Positions 22,583-35,109 of a stretch of DNA of 64,000 nucleotides are shown one piece after another. Both the position numbers and the translations under genes were made by a program. The first letter of the stretch is position 1. Each line of letters begins with the position of its first letter. This DNA is from Larix kaempferi (Eukaryota > Streptophyta > Pinopsida > Pinales > Pinaceae), in NCBI GenBank assembly GCA_027924585.1, contig BSBM01000711.1:9435001-9499000 (forward strand). Direction: 5' to 3'. The notes beneath the pieces are model-generated. The model had not been told where the DNA came from and made no database searches. It worked only from the letters and a program-made list of their open reading frames with translations.

Positions 22583-25500
22583 TAGCCTGAAGGAAGGCAA
22601 TGTATGGCAGTTACGACACTTGTTTCACTTGCGACAATTTGAAATTTAGGGCTTTGTATAGCAAAACATAGTTATCGTGAAAATTTTGATATAAATCACT
22701 TATGGCGAAGGTTCGGGATCTGAAACTTGGACATGTCGAATATAACATGTTCCTGTACCTTATGTCCGAGTTTCAGCCTTAGATTTGTTTTACTTTCCGA
22801 GATATGATCCATACAATTTAGGGTTTTTGCCTCTTCCAAAATTAAGCTCTAAATAGGTGACCTAGGTAAGAAGGTCATATCTCGGGCTAGGAATATCCAA
22901 ATGGAATTCCGTAAAAAATTGGCAGTTATGGCATGGACTGTAGTTGCACAGGTGTGAGTATCAAAGGCAAAAGTTGAAACAGTAGCATGTGGCTCTCCGT
23001 ACAAGTTCGTGTCACATACCCAATTTCTAGACATTTTATGTCATGAAGAAAACATTATGTTTTATTTTTATTGTAAATTTTTATGACTATTGACCAAGTG
23101 GGGTCAAGGATGACTGTAATTAATTACTTTGAATATTTTATTATTAATAAATAAAAGTGGAGACAAATATCCAAAGGAGACTATTGAATGAGTGTTCGCT
23201 GACCCACTAGGAGGAATGGACTGGGGTGGAGAGAAAAATGACACTTGGCAGCATCCTCAACTCACTTCTAACTGTTGTAGGGGGAAACTTCCCTACTTTT
23301 ATGGTCATCTTCCCCAAGAAAGTGGAACTGAGCAGGTGGCTCATTTACTAAAATCAACTGACCAAAAGACCTAGGCATGGTTATCTACCCATCGAATTCA
23401 GCAGGAGGTTGTTCAATTCTTACCTTGTGATAATTTTTGAACACAAGAGATTCGACGAGGGGAAGGTTAGAAGTGATTGAGTGAATTAAGACTACATTCT
23501 AAACTAGTGCAGCCACATTGTTGAGTTCAATATTGCTAAAAAGCAGGAAGTACTACTGTAAAGTGCTACTGCTGAGTTACAAAGGAATTTATTCCATTTT
23601 CTCCACACAACATCTTCGTCCTGGTGGTTCAATGAACAGGCTCAGGGGTCCTAAGGCAAGTAACTTGGTTTTCTTCTGGAGTAGGTTGGGTGGAACGGGC
23701 TCCTTTGGCTGTTTGTCTCTTCTACAGATTATCAGGTTCAAATAGTGTTATCTTATTTAGTTTTGTCCAGTTATTAATCAAGGTCTGCATGTTATTATGT
23801 TATTAGTTTTATATTTCCTCCTAGATATTCTGAACAGTTTCATTTCTGAATTTTATCTATTCTAAAAAACATACAGTTACTAGGTCAAATTGATAAATGA
23901 GTATTTAAAAGTTTAGAGATGAATGATAGAATAAAAATGCTTCCCTGCATTTTTCCACACACTGTTTCCAGTGTCATACTCTAGTACAGGGAAGATGTAA
24001 TTAAAGGAGATTTGAATGCTTGAGTACCATAAATACGTCTAATTTATTTCAGTACCTTAATGCTATCTATTTTTCAGTAAATATCATAGAATCTAGCTAA
24101 GAAACATAGATATCTTTTTATGCGTATGCTTAGCAACAGAACCCTCTGATATATTTCATAACAGTTTAGTATTCTAAATGGTTCTTTTATATGTTAAACT
24201 AGAGCAATGCACTCATCAGAATTAAAGTAATTTATACATAAATACAGAAAACTATTTAATACAAGTTTATTTCATAAATAGTAGTATTAACATTACTTAT
24301 CATTAAATTAACCTTTAAAAATAGTATAGCTTTTGTATCACAAATCCTAATAACATTGAAACAACTAATATAGATATTAATCCTTAAAAACGCATTTGTA
24401 ATCATTGTAAGAAATTGGATCGAAATCATACATCTTTATCTTTTGCACAAAGCTATAAATATGAAATAATATCATTTACAAATCAAATAGTAACAAACTA
24501 ATTGAATGTCCTAGGGTTAAAACCCTGTTCTTTAACTATACATACTAATACCATGTTAATGTTTCATTCTTTTAGCAAAACGATAGAGAAATTGGGAAAC
24601 CATAATTCGGCACCCGAAGGCTCTTCCACATAGTCTAAGTTTTATAACATTACAAGTTACATAACGAATCCAGGGTTCAAAACCCGTACAAATTCTTCAA
24701 CCAAAACTAAAAATAGCATTTAATTCTTAGTAGGATTCATGGGCCAGCCTTACAACTTAGGGTTTATACACAAACCCTAAAGATTTAATTAACTATTTAG
24801 ATCAGAATGTCGGATTCTGCAAACAACTCTTCGAATTAATACAGTGCCGAGAGTTTTCTCTTAGTTTTAAACCCTTTAAAACTTCATTCATTTAAATACA
24901 TAACACCTATAGTATTATCCATTGAAATCTCATACGCAAAACATTATAAAAGGAAACAACGCAAGGTTAAAGATTCAAAACATCAACTGCAAACTTTAAT
25001 AAAAAATCGGGTTTTAATACACTAGCATTTTACCATTGTATTTTATCAAAATGCCGAGGGTTTAAACCCTTCGTAGCAAAACTGGATACATAAATATCAT
25101 TTAAAGATAATTACAGTATGCGTTGACAAACCAGTGAAGGACAGGTTGAGGGTTCAACCCTCCCTGTATCGAAACCTAGCCTCACGGTTTAAAATGATTT
25201 ACAACCACTGTATTGTCTAATTTGTGAAAACAAAAACGAAGTCTTGAATAAACCAACATAGATTGGCATTGTGCCAAATATTCATCCAAAGAGTTGTTTC
25301 CGAGTACTATGGATTCCACAAGGAAATCACCGAGGCTTACCAGGCCTTGCTAGCTCTCCTCCCTAGCGTTCTAACTTAAGAACCCATGTCGAGGAAAGAC
25401 CTGTCAGGACAATACGACGTGATGGTTAAGCATTGATCACAGCTCAAAACAAAAAAACCTAGAACATTATTTAAAAACCATCAACAGAGTACAAGTTGGG

Positions 25501-26590
25501 AAAGAATGACATTACCTATAAAATAGCATTTCGTAGTATGCCTAAAACCTCCTGCAATGTTTAAACTTCCATCATGGAAACCCTGGAGGCATACCGAGTC
25601 ATCACAAAACTGAACATTATACATCTTGCAACAAAAACAAACACATTTTTAAACTACTATTACCATTGTTACAGACTGAGGTCATGCTATCAAACCCACG
25701 GAAGGAAAACTACAAGCAGGGTTACAAACCCTTGAAAACCGAGAGCCTATCAACCTCTCCACTCTCACATAGTGCAAAATGAATGCTCCAGGTAATGTCT
25801 CGGTGGGTAGTTCAATGGGAAGCTAGGGTTATCACATCAACCAAGAAAACTTCACGTGGAGTCATGCCACGAGAGCTTCCAACAAACATTCCACTGATTT
25901 ACATTTAATGAACCATGAATGCCATAGCTACTGGGTCTTGAATTCCTGCCAACACAACATCCACTAAGCTGGTTATGTGGTCTTCGTTAGGATCAAAACA
26001 TTACTTTTGGTTTCTCATCATAACCATAAAGTGCTACGTAAAACCTTGCATAGAGTCAAACTACCATTATAACCTTTAAACATAAGTGTTATACGTAGAA
26101 TTCTTAATAAGTTAGGATTTGTATAAAAACCATAATGCATGCAAAAAGGTATAAATACCTATCTTTTAAATGAAATGCACACTAGGCTTATAAAGTCTAG
26201 TATATAGTGATACTATGCAATTGGGTCAATACCTTAGAATAAGGTAGAATAGTTATAAGCATCATAACTTTAGCATATAGTAACTTTGTGTTTGAAAGCA
26301 TAGCATGATATGCATATAGTCATAACCTTAGGTTATACTTAAGGCCTTAAAAACGCTTGGAGCTAGGGTTGGTGGCACACAAAGGATCAATTAACATTAG
26401 ATGATGAATCCACATAGTTATGTAAGCTATAGTTGAGATCTAGAATACAAGTATAAAACAAATCACATTACAATTTAAATTAAAATGACATAAGTATGAT
26501 GTTAAATAAGAAGCTAATCTAAGAAACGCCAGTAAATAGTCACGACATTTGAGTACATTGTACGACCACAGTTAGGGTAGGTCTTACCCT

Positions 26591-27420
26591 TGTGAAAATA
26601 CTCACAACAGATCTAAGAGCTGATGCATACCTCACAAGAAGGATTAAGATTAAGCAGGAAAATAGAAGAAGAGTGGTCAATGCAGTGTAAAGGAGCAACA
26701 GAATTATGATACAGTATAACTCGGATAGAAGCAAAATAACATCACACAGTAATTCATTAATCATAATATGAACAATAAATAATACAATGGTGGAGAGGAT
26801 TCGAATGCAAAGGTGGAAACTCGAATTATCTTGAATGCATTGATCATTTAGATAAGTAGAATGTCATCAAAGCACAACTAGGAGTCTTGATCATCATCAG
26901 TGAAGTCATCAACGCACAAGTAACTGTCAATCAGATGTCAAATTGAGTCTAACTGATTTTGGTAGGTGTAACTGGCACATGGAGGCACTAACTAAATGAA
27001 GGAGGCTCAGTGGAGGGAGCACGAGGAGATAACTAAAGTTAGAATATGCATTCTAGTCTCACTGGAGGTCCATTGGAGTGATATAGTCAGTTGAGGAGTC
27101 AATCAAGCCTTAAATCAAGGAAAGATCCAAAGATAACTCAACTAACTGAAGTGCAACTGAGTGGTAGGTGAGAGAGGGCAGATTTCACAATTGGTATGTG
27201 AAAGGAGGGCGCACTAAGCACTAGGAGGGATACAACTGATCAGAAAGAATCTCTCGGGGCTAGCTAATTGAGGTCTAGGTGTTGGGATTGATGACTGGGA
27301 TGCATGCAATTGCATGCATGCATGCAATTTCATGATTGCATGCAAAATGCATGCATGAACGAAAATGGAAAAATGGAAAATGTTGTTAGGACTAGGATAG
27401 TGTATAGGAATATCCCAACA
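26591..27420 (-). repeat. 3' LTR of TR-GAG copy 2
   Basis: On the minus strand starts TGTTGGGATATTCC. CATGCATG-type motifs cluster at 27,299-27,358, within the first 125 bp of U3. Confidence 0.94.
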
Positions 27421-27606
27421 CCCCCCCTTAATCCATCCTAGGCCCTATTAACTGAGACCAAATGTCACCCAATACAATGAATAAAAATAACAGTCGATAA
27501 ACTGAGGAAATGGGGAAAAACTCATGGGAAAAATACCCCCCCTCAAAATAGACTGTAGGGCACACCAAAAATAAATGCTCCAAACTCAAGCAAGTGTGAT
27601 GCTTGG

Positions 27607-28740
27607 TCATATGTCTAGAGGTATCTTCTTCTTGGGAAGAAGTGGTTCATGCTCAAAAAGCATGTGCTTGTACTTGCTCTTCAGATCGAATGTGATGAGA
27701 ACAAATCCAAAAGTATGAGGATGATGCTGGAACCTATGATTCGAATAAGCTGAGGTAGGATCAAATCCATGAATGTGTAGATAGTCTTTTGTTTTCTCCG
27801 TCGAACCATCATAGGTGATATTATGCCCAAAAGAACCATCACATGATAGTGAATGCTTTGAATCCAAATCAGATCCAAGACTTGAAGAATGGTTTCTTGA
27901 GATCTCCTTTGAACCATTAGAGGTGAGATCAAAACCATGATATGCATGAGAAATTATCTCAAGCAGTGATTGCTTGGATTTTAAATCAGCTCCAAGACTT
28001 AATGAATGGTTTCTTGAGATCTCCTTTGAACCAGTAGAGGTGAGATCAAAACCATAAAATGCATGAGAAATTATCCCAAGCGAATGGAAATTCCCTACAT
28101 CTTCAATAAACTTGTGAGAGCATGTACAAATGATCATATAGTAGTACATAAGAGGTGAGTGATCAAGGAGAGTGAAAGCATTACCTCCAATCGCTAATTT
28201 GACCTCCGAAACATTCAATAGATCATGATGCAAACCAACAGACTCTTGTGCAAGAGAGGATTTAAGAACATTTGCAGTTTCTAGAGTGTGAGCTAACAGA
28301 AAATTTGAAATAGAAGAAATTTGGAGCATGAGTGTAGAATATGCAAGTTCTTCTTCTTTGTGGACAACCTCTATATGAGATATGTTTGATACTGATTCAT
28401 GATCAGAGAGACCATCAAGGAGGGTGAATGCAATAGTGGGCTTTCTCTCGAAATGGTTTGGACCACTCCCTTCATTCTGTTTGCCAAATATTTCATCTAG
28501 ATCGGCCCATAACTCTTTTGGAGATTCAGTAGAAAGGAAGTGGGTTACCATGCAACGAGACATAGCCAACAACATGGCTGCATACGCTCTATCACCTTCA
28601 TTTAACTAGTCATTCTCTTTTTTAGAGGATTCGAACTCTCTTTCAAAACAATAATCAAAGAGACCATGTCTCTTCAAATGTGCTATCATTTGTGGTTTCC
28701 ATTCATCATAGTTGAATGGAGAAAGAGGAGTAATTCCTTC
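27607..28740 (-). pseudogene. Gag-like gene of TR-GAG copy 2
   Basis: The minus frame begins with the copia-gag motif FNYDEWKPQMIAHLKRHG (about 28,720), runs to one amber stop at about 28,608 (in an ND.LNEGDRAYAAM context where copy 1 has Trp), then stays open for 322 codons to 27,607: LWADLDEIFGKQ, then an acidic Ser-rich tail. A 39-residue unit (ISHA.YGFDLTS.GSKEISRNHS...) is tandemly duplicated with an exact 117-bp period (27,888 and 28,005). Copy 1 has one unit. No catalytic domain. One stop only, otherwise remarkably open for an old element. Confidence 0.82.
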
Positions 28741-28904
28741 CAAATTTAGGGAAGTTGTTTTAGAAGACCTGCAAAAACAATAGAAAATGCCTGCAACTGC
28801 TACTGCTGCAAAAGTGTAGAAACTGCTGCAACTCTTGCACTCGAAATCTTGATAATAACCTGCAAAAAACTCTCAGGAATGGAGATAGACTATACTCTCA
28901 ACAT

Positions 28905-28916
28905 GCTCTGATACCA
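28905..28916 (-). other. Primer binding site (initiator Met-tRNA) of TR-GAG copy 2
   Basis: The minus strand reads TGGTATCAGAGC, abutting the LTR at 28,917. Confidence 0.95.
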
Positions 28917-29728
28917 TGTGAAAATACTCACAGCAGATCTAAGAGCTGATGTATACCTCACAAGAAGGATTAAGATTAAGCAGGAAAATAGATGAAGAGT
29001 GGTCAATGCAGTGTAAAGAAGCAACATAATTATGATACAGTAGAACTCAAATAGAATCATAATAACATCACACACTAATTCATTAACCAAAATATGAACA
29101 ATAAATAATACAATAGTGGAGAGGATTCGAATGCCAAGGTGGCAATTCGAATTAACTTGCATGCACTGATCATTTAGATCAGTAGAGTGTCATAAAAGCA
29201 GAACTAGGAGTCCTGATCATCATCAGTGGAGTCATCAATGCACAAGTAACTGTCAACCAGATGTCAAACTGAGTCTAACTGAGTTTGGTAGGTGTAACTG
29301 GCACATGGAGGCACTAACTGAATGAAGGAGGCTCAGTGGAGGGCGTATGAGGAGCTAACTGGAGTCAGAATAGGCAGTCTAGTCTCACTGGAGGTCCATC
29401 GGAGTGATAGAGTCAGTTGAGAAGTAAATCTATCCTTAAATCAAGGAAAGATCTAAAGATAACTCAACTAACTGAAGTGCAGCTAAGTGGTAGGTGAGAG
29501 AGGGCACCTTTCACAAGTGGTAGGTGAAAGGAGGGCACACTAATCACTAGGAGGGATAAAACTGATAAGAAAGAAGCTCCTAGGGCTAGCTAACTGAAGG
29601 CTAGGTGCTGGGATTGATGACTGGGATGCATGCAATTTCATGACTGCATGCAAAATGCATGCATGACTGAAAATGAAAAAATGGAAAATGTTGTTAAGAC
29701 TAGGATGGAGTATAGGAATATCCCAACA
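28917..29728 (-). repeat. 5' LTR of TR-GAG copy 2
   Basis: 812 bp, partner of 26,591-27,420, followed by target copy ACCCT. Confidence 0.94.
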
Positions 29729-30262
29729 ACCCTTAGCGAAACTTTTATCTCCATACTTTTAACTTTGGACACTACGTGAATCTAGTTACTTTTACATGCA
29801 TCGGTAAGGTGTCGGAAAGAAGTATCACACTTACCTACAATCTGTGACATAAGTTTCAAGAGAATTATCTATTTAGCTAAGTAATCCTCGGGTGCCCTTA
29901 GGACCCCTTCGTCATCAAGAAAAATCAAACAGTTAGTACAAATAATTTAAATAGTACTTCAGATAATTAACAATACTTTTGCATTATAGAAGTAACCATA
30001 TTTCATGAGAGGACAAGAACAATAGTAAAAACATCCAGCAGTACCTAATAAATATAATTACATGTATTGGGTCTCTATGACATAATAACAAGTAACTGTT
30101 TGTAACATGTTTATACCATCGACAACTAAATTGAAGAAATGTCATCATCAGATTATCATGTAAAGTAAACAAATTAATGTTGACTGTACTTCCGCATAGC
30201 ATTGTAGTACTTAATGCTATACAGAAAAATTTTAAATTTTTGTGAATTTGTGGGATGTTACA

Positions 30263-32400
30263 GTTTTCTATGCTGTTTCATCCCTTAAACATGTCATGTT
30301 GGGAAACTGAGCATATATCGCTGATGGAAAATCCAATGAAGCTCAAACCTATGGGGTTGGAAATATGAAAGGTGAGGCTACCACAGGCCAAAGTTTCAGA
30401 CCCCGAAGATCCAAAATTTTAGAGATACACTAGAAACAATACAGAACATATGAAATGGCTCAACGGAGGAAATCAAAGAAAAGGAGGAAGAAGCTCTCAC
30501 TTAGGGTTTTCAATTTTTAGGTATGGAAGGACCTGTTACAATGTTGGAGATACCTGATGCAACATTGGAAACTTTGAAAATGGATTTTGAATCCATTCAT
30601 CATAGATATTAATCTTTCATCAAAATGTTGTGGGAGGAAGGAGATTGAAAATTAGGGTTTCCAAGTAAGGAGAAACGCTAGCAAAGTTGGGAAACTCATA
30701 GGGAAGCAATGAAGGAGGTTTAAATGGCACTGATATTCTATCATCCTAGCACCATGAACCTATAAAATATGTTTACAAGTGATCTACCTTGGATGGTTAG
30801 GGTTTTACCCTTATAGAGAAGACTACAAGCAATCTCGAAAGGTATGACTTGAGGAGATACAGGTATGTTTTGAAATCTATTTCATGATTGAGTTCATGAT
30901 ATGTTTATCTTCATATTATTGAGGTTAGTACAATATTATTAATTTTAGACTTGTCTGATCACCTTAGTAAAATTATGAATGCATGTGAATGATAGAAGAC
31001 ATTCATTGATTAGGGTTATGACACTTATGATTGTAATAATGCACTTGTGGTGTTGTATGAGGATGATGTTGTATGCTAACATGAAAAGTACATCAAGAAA
31101 TACAAATCAAATTCTATATCAAGAATATATGACCATGATGACATGAAGACAAAGACTCATCCATAGCCTTTGATCACATAGATGCTCTAATTATGAGGTA
31201 TGTATGATTTGGTTCTACTATGCTTAACTTATGAGATATGCAGGTTACTAGCACAAGGTCTCTAAATCATTGAAGAGAACAACGAAGATATTGTTTGGGT
31301 ATGCTAGACATAACTAGCAATCATGCTAATCCAGGTATGTTTTCCTATATTGAGTAAGAATCCTACTTTGTGTTAGGATATTAGATAAGTATACTTTTGT
31401 ATGATTGATAATGATTATTCGTGAAGTTATAAGTAATCAAGGTTTTATGTATATTATGCTTCTTAGTTTGATTAATGATATGACAAACTAGAAGAGTCCT
31501 ATGGTCAAATAAGATTATGCATGAGTAACAGAAGTACTCCCTGAAACCTTGAATACTAACGATTGTGATAAATTACCTGTGTATGAAATGATCATGACCA
31601 TACATGTTTAATATTATTTAAGATCATAATGTTTTGATAGTATTGAGATTATACTAATGAATGTATGATTATGTATGAGATCTTGAGGATGACACAATGA
31701 TGAAACTAGTGCACACTTAAGCATGCATAGTGGTCTAGAATGGATAGAAGTTCAAAGACAGATAATGATGATGCTATCATAAAGGGAAATTAGATATCAA
31801 GAAGGGGGAAACCAGACAAACATAAGAGATAAGTATTTGAGTTGTTATTTAAATTACTTCTTGAATCTCTGAATAGTTAATGATATTGCTCGTAATAGTT
31901 GTATGCATATTTGTATTCCTAGAATATATCATGCATAGTGTAAGCATTCATATAGCATTGAACATTATACTACTAATATGCATATGATGGATAAGTTGGA
32001 AAAACATTCTATTGTTGCTTGTCTACAATGAAACCTCTTTGCTAAAATACTGGGAGTTGTGCACTCTCTTAATAGTATGTTCTAGTAGAGATGGAAGGCA
32101 TCTAGATAGCCACTGTAAACATACAGGATATGGAAAAGTGTTGTGCCAAAGTATTGGTCAAGATAGTTGCATAACTATGTGAATCATATCAGTATGCATA
32201 ATAGGTTATCATTGAAATGTCAACATGGTTTGATGATTATGAAGTGTCACTAATCATGTAATTGAATTTGATTTGTAGGAAAGATCATGTGCTATGATCT
32301 ATAAAAGAAGGATGATGAACACGTGTTCGAAAGAACAAGTAATGACTCTTCAACAAGAAGACTTACAAATCAAACATACTATAGAAGTACAAAGGAAGGC
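30263..32400 (+). other. Long non-coding leader of copia E (second part)
   Basis: Together with 22,583-23,009 this is about 2.5 kb between PBS and the first coding remnant. It matches the same region of element F (50,358-53,080) block by block, e.g. AGAAGACTACAAG.AATCTC, AGTGTTGTGCCAAAGTATTGG and CTTGTCTA.AATGAAACC. No open frame of note. It replaces where copia gag should be, so the family seems to have lost gag, protease and integrase. Confidence 0.75.
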
Positions 32401-32409
32401 TCATGGCTA

Positions 32410-32760
32410 AAGGATTCTCTTAGAAACAATCATGATGAGATGTTTGCTCCAATGGCTAGACACATTTCCAGAGATAGATTACACCCATGGATGACAAGAC
32501 CGTTCTCTTGAATGGTGTAATTGGAGAAGAAGTGAATATTGAGAAAACTTCTAGGATTCGATAGAGAATCACATGATTGAAGAAGGCTTTGTACGGGTTC
32601 AACAGGTACCCAAGATCGACAGTCAATTGAGGAGCTTGATGATCACCATGGGTGATGCGGATTTCAACCTTTGCTACAAGGTTGAAGATGTTGACATTCT
32701 TCTCTTAGATAGATGCAAGAAGGAACTCACCATAGAGTTCAAGTGATCTTGAGGATCATT
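32410..32760 (+). pseudogene. Decayed copia RT remnant of E
   Basis: Fragments in changing frames recall the copia RT start: DEMFAPMARH, then a TRPFSLNG/VIGEEV-like stretch (around 32,490-32,540), a KKALYGF-like stretch (about 32,580) and MGDADFNLCYKVEDVDILL (about 32,645-32,705). All are shifted or stopped. The same remnants, shorter still, are at 53,080-53,250 in element F, so the deletion predates the split of E and F. Confidence 0.55.
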
Positions 32761-32984
32761 TCAGTAGACCCATCTGATGGGATGTGGAATGGATATATAT
32801 GCAGAAGATCACTCAATGCAGAGTGTGAATGATGTTCAGTCATAGAAGGAGGACAATACTCAGATGTAGAAGACTCCACTTCAGAGGGAGTAGATCTCAA
32901 AGTTAAAGAATCTTGGCATGATTCTTGTGATTAGATATGTGGTTGAGATCACATGATATTTTTCCTTAGCCAAGGAAAATGTGA

Positions 32985-33657
32985 AGTAGAGATCTGGGAT
33001 GATGGATAGTGGTTTCTATAGTTTACAGACAGATGATTGGATCGTTGATGTATTTAACGAATACTAGGCCAGATATATGCTTTTCTATGAACACCCTGAT
33101 TCAGTATCTAGTTGAGCCTAGATGTGTTCACCTGATAGATGAAAATCATGTGATGAGGTACCTAAAAGGTATGAGAGACCTTGGTATATGCTATGTTGGA
33201 GATCATAACTTCAGATTGTATGGTTATACAGATGCAGATTGGGATAGAAGTGTCTTAGACGGGAAGAGAACCTTAGGTGGATGTTATTGTCTAGGATCCA
33301 CCATGATCTCATGGTTTAGCAGGAAGCAGTCTAGTGTGGCTCTCAGCACAGCTGAAGTGGAATATATAGTAGCTTGCTCAGCTAGTTGTGAAGCCATATG
33401 GCTTCGGAAGCTGTTGTCAGGACTATTTGACTTAGAGATGGACTCCACTATGATCCTGTGTGACAAAACAAAGTCGTATCAAGATGACGGAGAATCCAGT
33501 GTTGCATGATAATTCAAAGCACATAGAGATTCGATATTTCTATATACGGGATATGGTGCAGAAAGGAGCTATAAAGCTCGAGTATGTGAGAACTGATGAG
33601 CAAGTTGCTGATGTATTGACCAAACCTTTGTCTCGAGTAAAGTTTGAGTATTTATGA
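32985..33657 (+). pseudogene. Copia RNase H domain and pol C-terminus of E
   Basis: Copia hallmarks in order: RQMIGSLMYLTNTRPDICFS, VMRYLKGMRDLGICY, GYTDADWDRSVLDGKRTLGG, SWFSRKQSSVALSTAEVEYI, CEAIWLRKLL. A frameshift near 33,465 continues as IKMTENPVLHDNSKHIEIRY and VADVLTKPLSRVKFEYL, the usual end of copia pol. Stop at about 33,655. Only this last domain of pol is well kept; the upstream coding part is lost. Confidence 0.92.
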
Positions 33658-33711
33658 GACAAGCTTGGTGTAGTTCAAAAAGGACCCTCCTCGAAAGGTA
33701 GAGTGATATGG

Positions 33712-34156
33712 TCGATGATGATATTTGGATCGACGATTAGGTCTATGATGTGGATACTTATATCGATGATGTGGATACTTGTATTGATGATGCAAATACT
33801 TGTATCAATGATGAGGAACCTATACCGACGATGAGGTTGATGATGTGGATACTTGTATCGATGATGTGGATACTTGTATTGATGATGAGGATACATGTAT
33901 TGACGATGAGGTTGATGATGTGGATACTTGTATCGATGATGTGGATACTTGTATCGATTATGAGGATGCCTATACCAACGATGAGGTCGATGATGAGGAT
34001 ACCTGTACTGATAATGAGGTCGATGATGCAGATACTTGTATCGATGATGTGGATACTTGTATCGATTATGAGTATGCTTGTATCGATGATGAGGTTGATG
34101 ATGAGGATACCTATACCGACGATGAGGTCGATGAGTGGTCCTTAGACTTGGTCTAA
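33712..34156 (+). repeat. Short tandem repeat, unit about 21 bp, 3' region of E
   Basis: Repeats of GATGTGGATACTTGTATCGAT with variants. In one frame (33,845-34,156) it reads as acidic DVDTCIDD units. It lies after the pol stop, so it is probably non-coding 3' sequence. The same unit occurs in F at 55,200-55,310. Confidence 0.85.
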
Positions 34157-34167
34157 GTTGACAAGTG

Positions 34168-34740
34168 GATTACATCATCTGTGGCTTTATTTCCTAAAGC
34201 AATCGGGATTGACCATCCTGTAAGTGGGTCTAGATTGCATCATCCGTGGCTTTATGTCCTAAAGAGATCGGGATTGACCATCCTGTAAGTGGGTTTGGAT
34301 TGCATCATCCATGGCTTTATGTCCTAAAGAGATTGGGATTGACCATCCTGTAAGTGGGTCTGGATTGCATCATCTGTGGCTTTATGTCCTAAAGAGATCG
34401 GGATTGACCATCCTGTAAGTGGGTCTGGATTTCATCATCCATGGCTTTATGTCCTAAAGAGATTGGGATTGAACATCCTGTAAGTGGGTCTAGATGGCAT
34501 CATCCGTGGCCTTATGTCCTAAAGTGATCGGAATTGACCATCCTGTAAGTGTGTCTAGATTGTATCATCCTTGGATTTATGTCCTGAAGTGATTGGGATT
34601 GACCATCCTATAAGTGTGTATGGATTGTATCATCCTTGGCTTTATGTCCTAAAGTGATCAGGAGTGATCATCCCATAAGTGGACCAGGATTGAATCATCC
34701 TTGGACTTATGTCCTAATGTGAGAGGGATTGATCATCCCG
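34168..34740 (+). repeat. Tandem array, unit about 65 bp, 3' region of E
   Basis: About nine units containing GATTGCATCATCC, TTATGTCCTAAA and GGGATTGACCATCC. The GGAT...ATCC and GTCC cores are shared with the arrays of element F (53,264-55,150) despite different unit lengths. Confidence 0.85.
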
Positions 34741-35109
34741 TAATTGGATCATGTGTGTTGTAGATTATGATACTGTTGATCAAGAGAGATCCAGATGATG
34801 TTGTTGATCGGGAGATCCAGATGATGATGTTGTTGATCGAGATATCCAGATGATGTTGTTGATTGGGAGATCTAGATGGTGTTGTTGTTGTAGCTGATCG
34901 AGTGATCGAACACTGCATAAGATGAAGACTCAGTACTTAAGATGTTGATGTTCCAGTATTGAAGATATTGAAGATGTTCTAGTAGTTGTTTGAGTTACTG
35001 ATGATGATTGAAGAAAACTTGAATGATTTATAGATGTATCACTGTGATGTAGTTGATGACTCCTTGCTACTGCAGATGTTATTAGAATATCCTTCTCGTT
35101 AAGGGGGAG

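Larger units (their letters stand above)
26591..29728 (-). mobile_element. Non-autonomous gag-only LTR retrotransposon (TR-GAG type), copy 2
   Basis: LTRs 26,591-27,420 (830 bp) and 28,917-29,728 (812 bp), TG...CA ends, perfect target duplication ACCCT (26,586-26,590 and 29,729-29,733), iMet PBS at 28,905-28,916 and a purine tract at 27,421 on the minus strand. A relative of the element at 8,136-11,066: same layout, same orientation, related LTR blocks (ACTAGGAGTC, GAGGCTCAGTGG, GGTAGGTGA, AGGAGGGATA) and related gag, but far from identical. LTRs are visibly more diverged than those of copy 1. Confidence 0.94.
23010..30262 (+). mobile_element. Second copy of the giant A-family LTR, probably a solo LTR, nested in copia E
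   Basis: Starts TGTCACATACCC and ends GGGATGTTACA. Left flank ...CGTACAAGTTCG and right flank GTTTTCTATGCTG rejoin into one sequence that matches the uninterrupted element F (about 50,955: CAAGTTTGCTCTCCTG), so the block is a single insertion. The flanking 5-mers GTTCG/GTTTT derive from GTTTG. Without the nested element at 26,591-29,733 it is about 4.1 kb. No pol or PBS inside, hence a solo LTR. Best matches to 2,318-11,850 are the first ~1 kb and the last ~400 bp. Confidence 0.75.
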
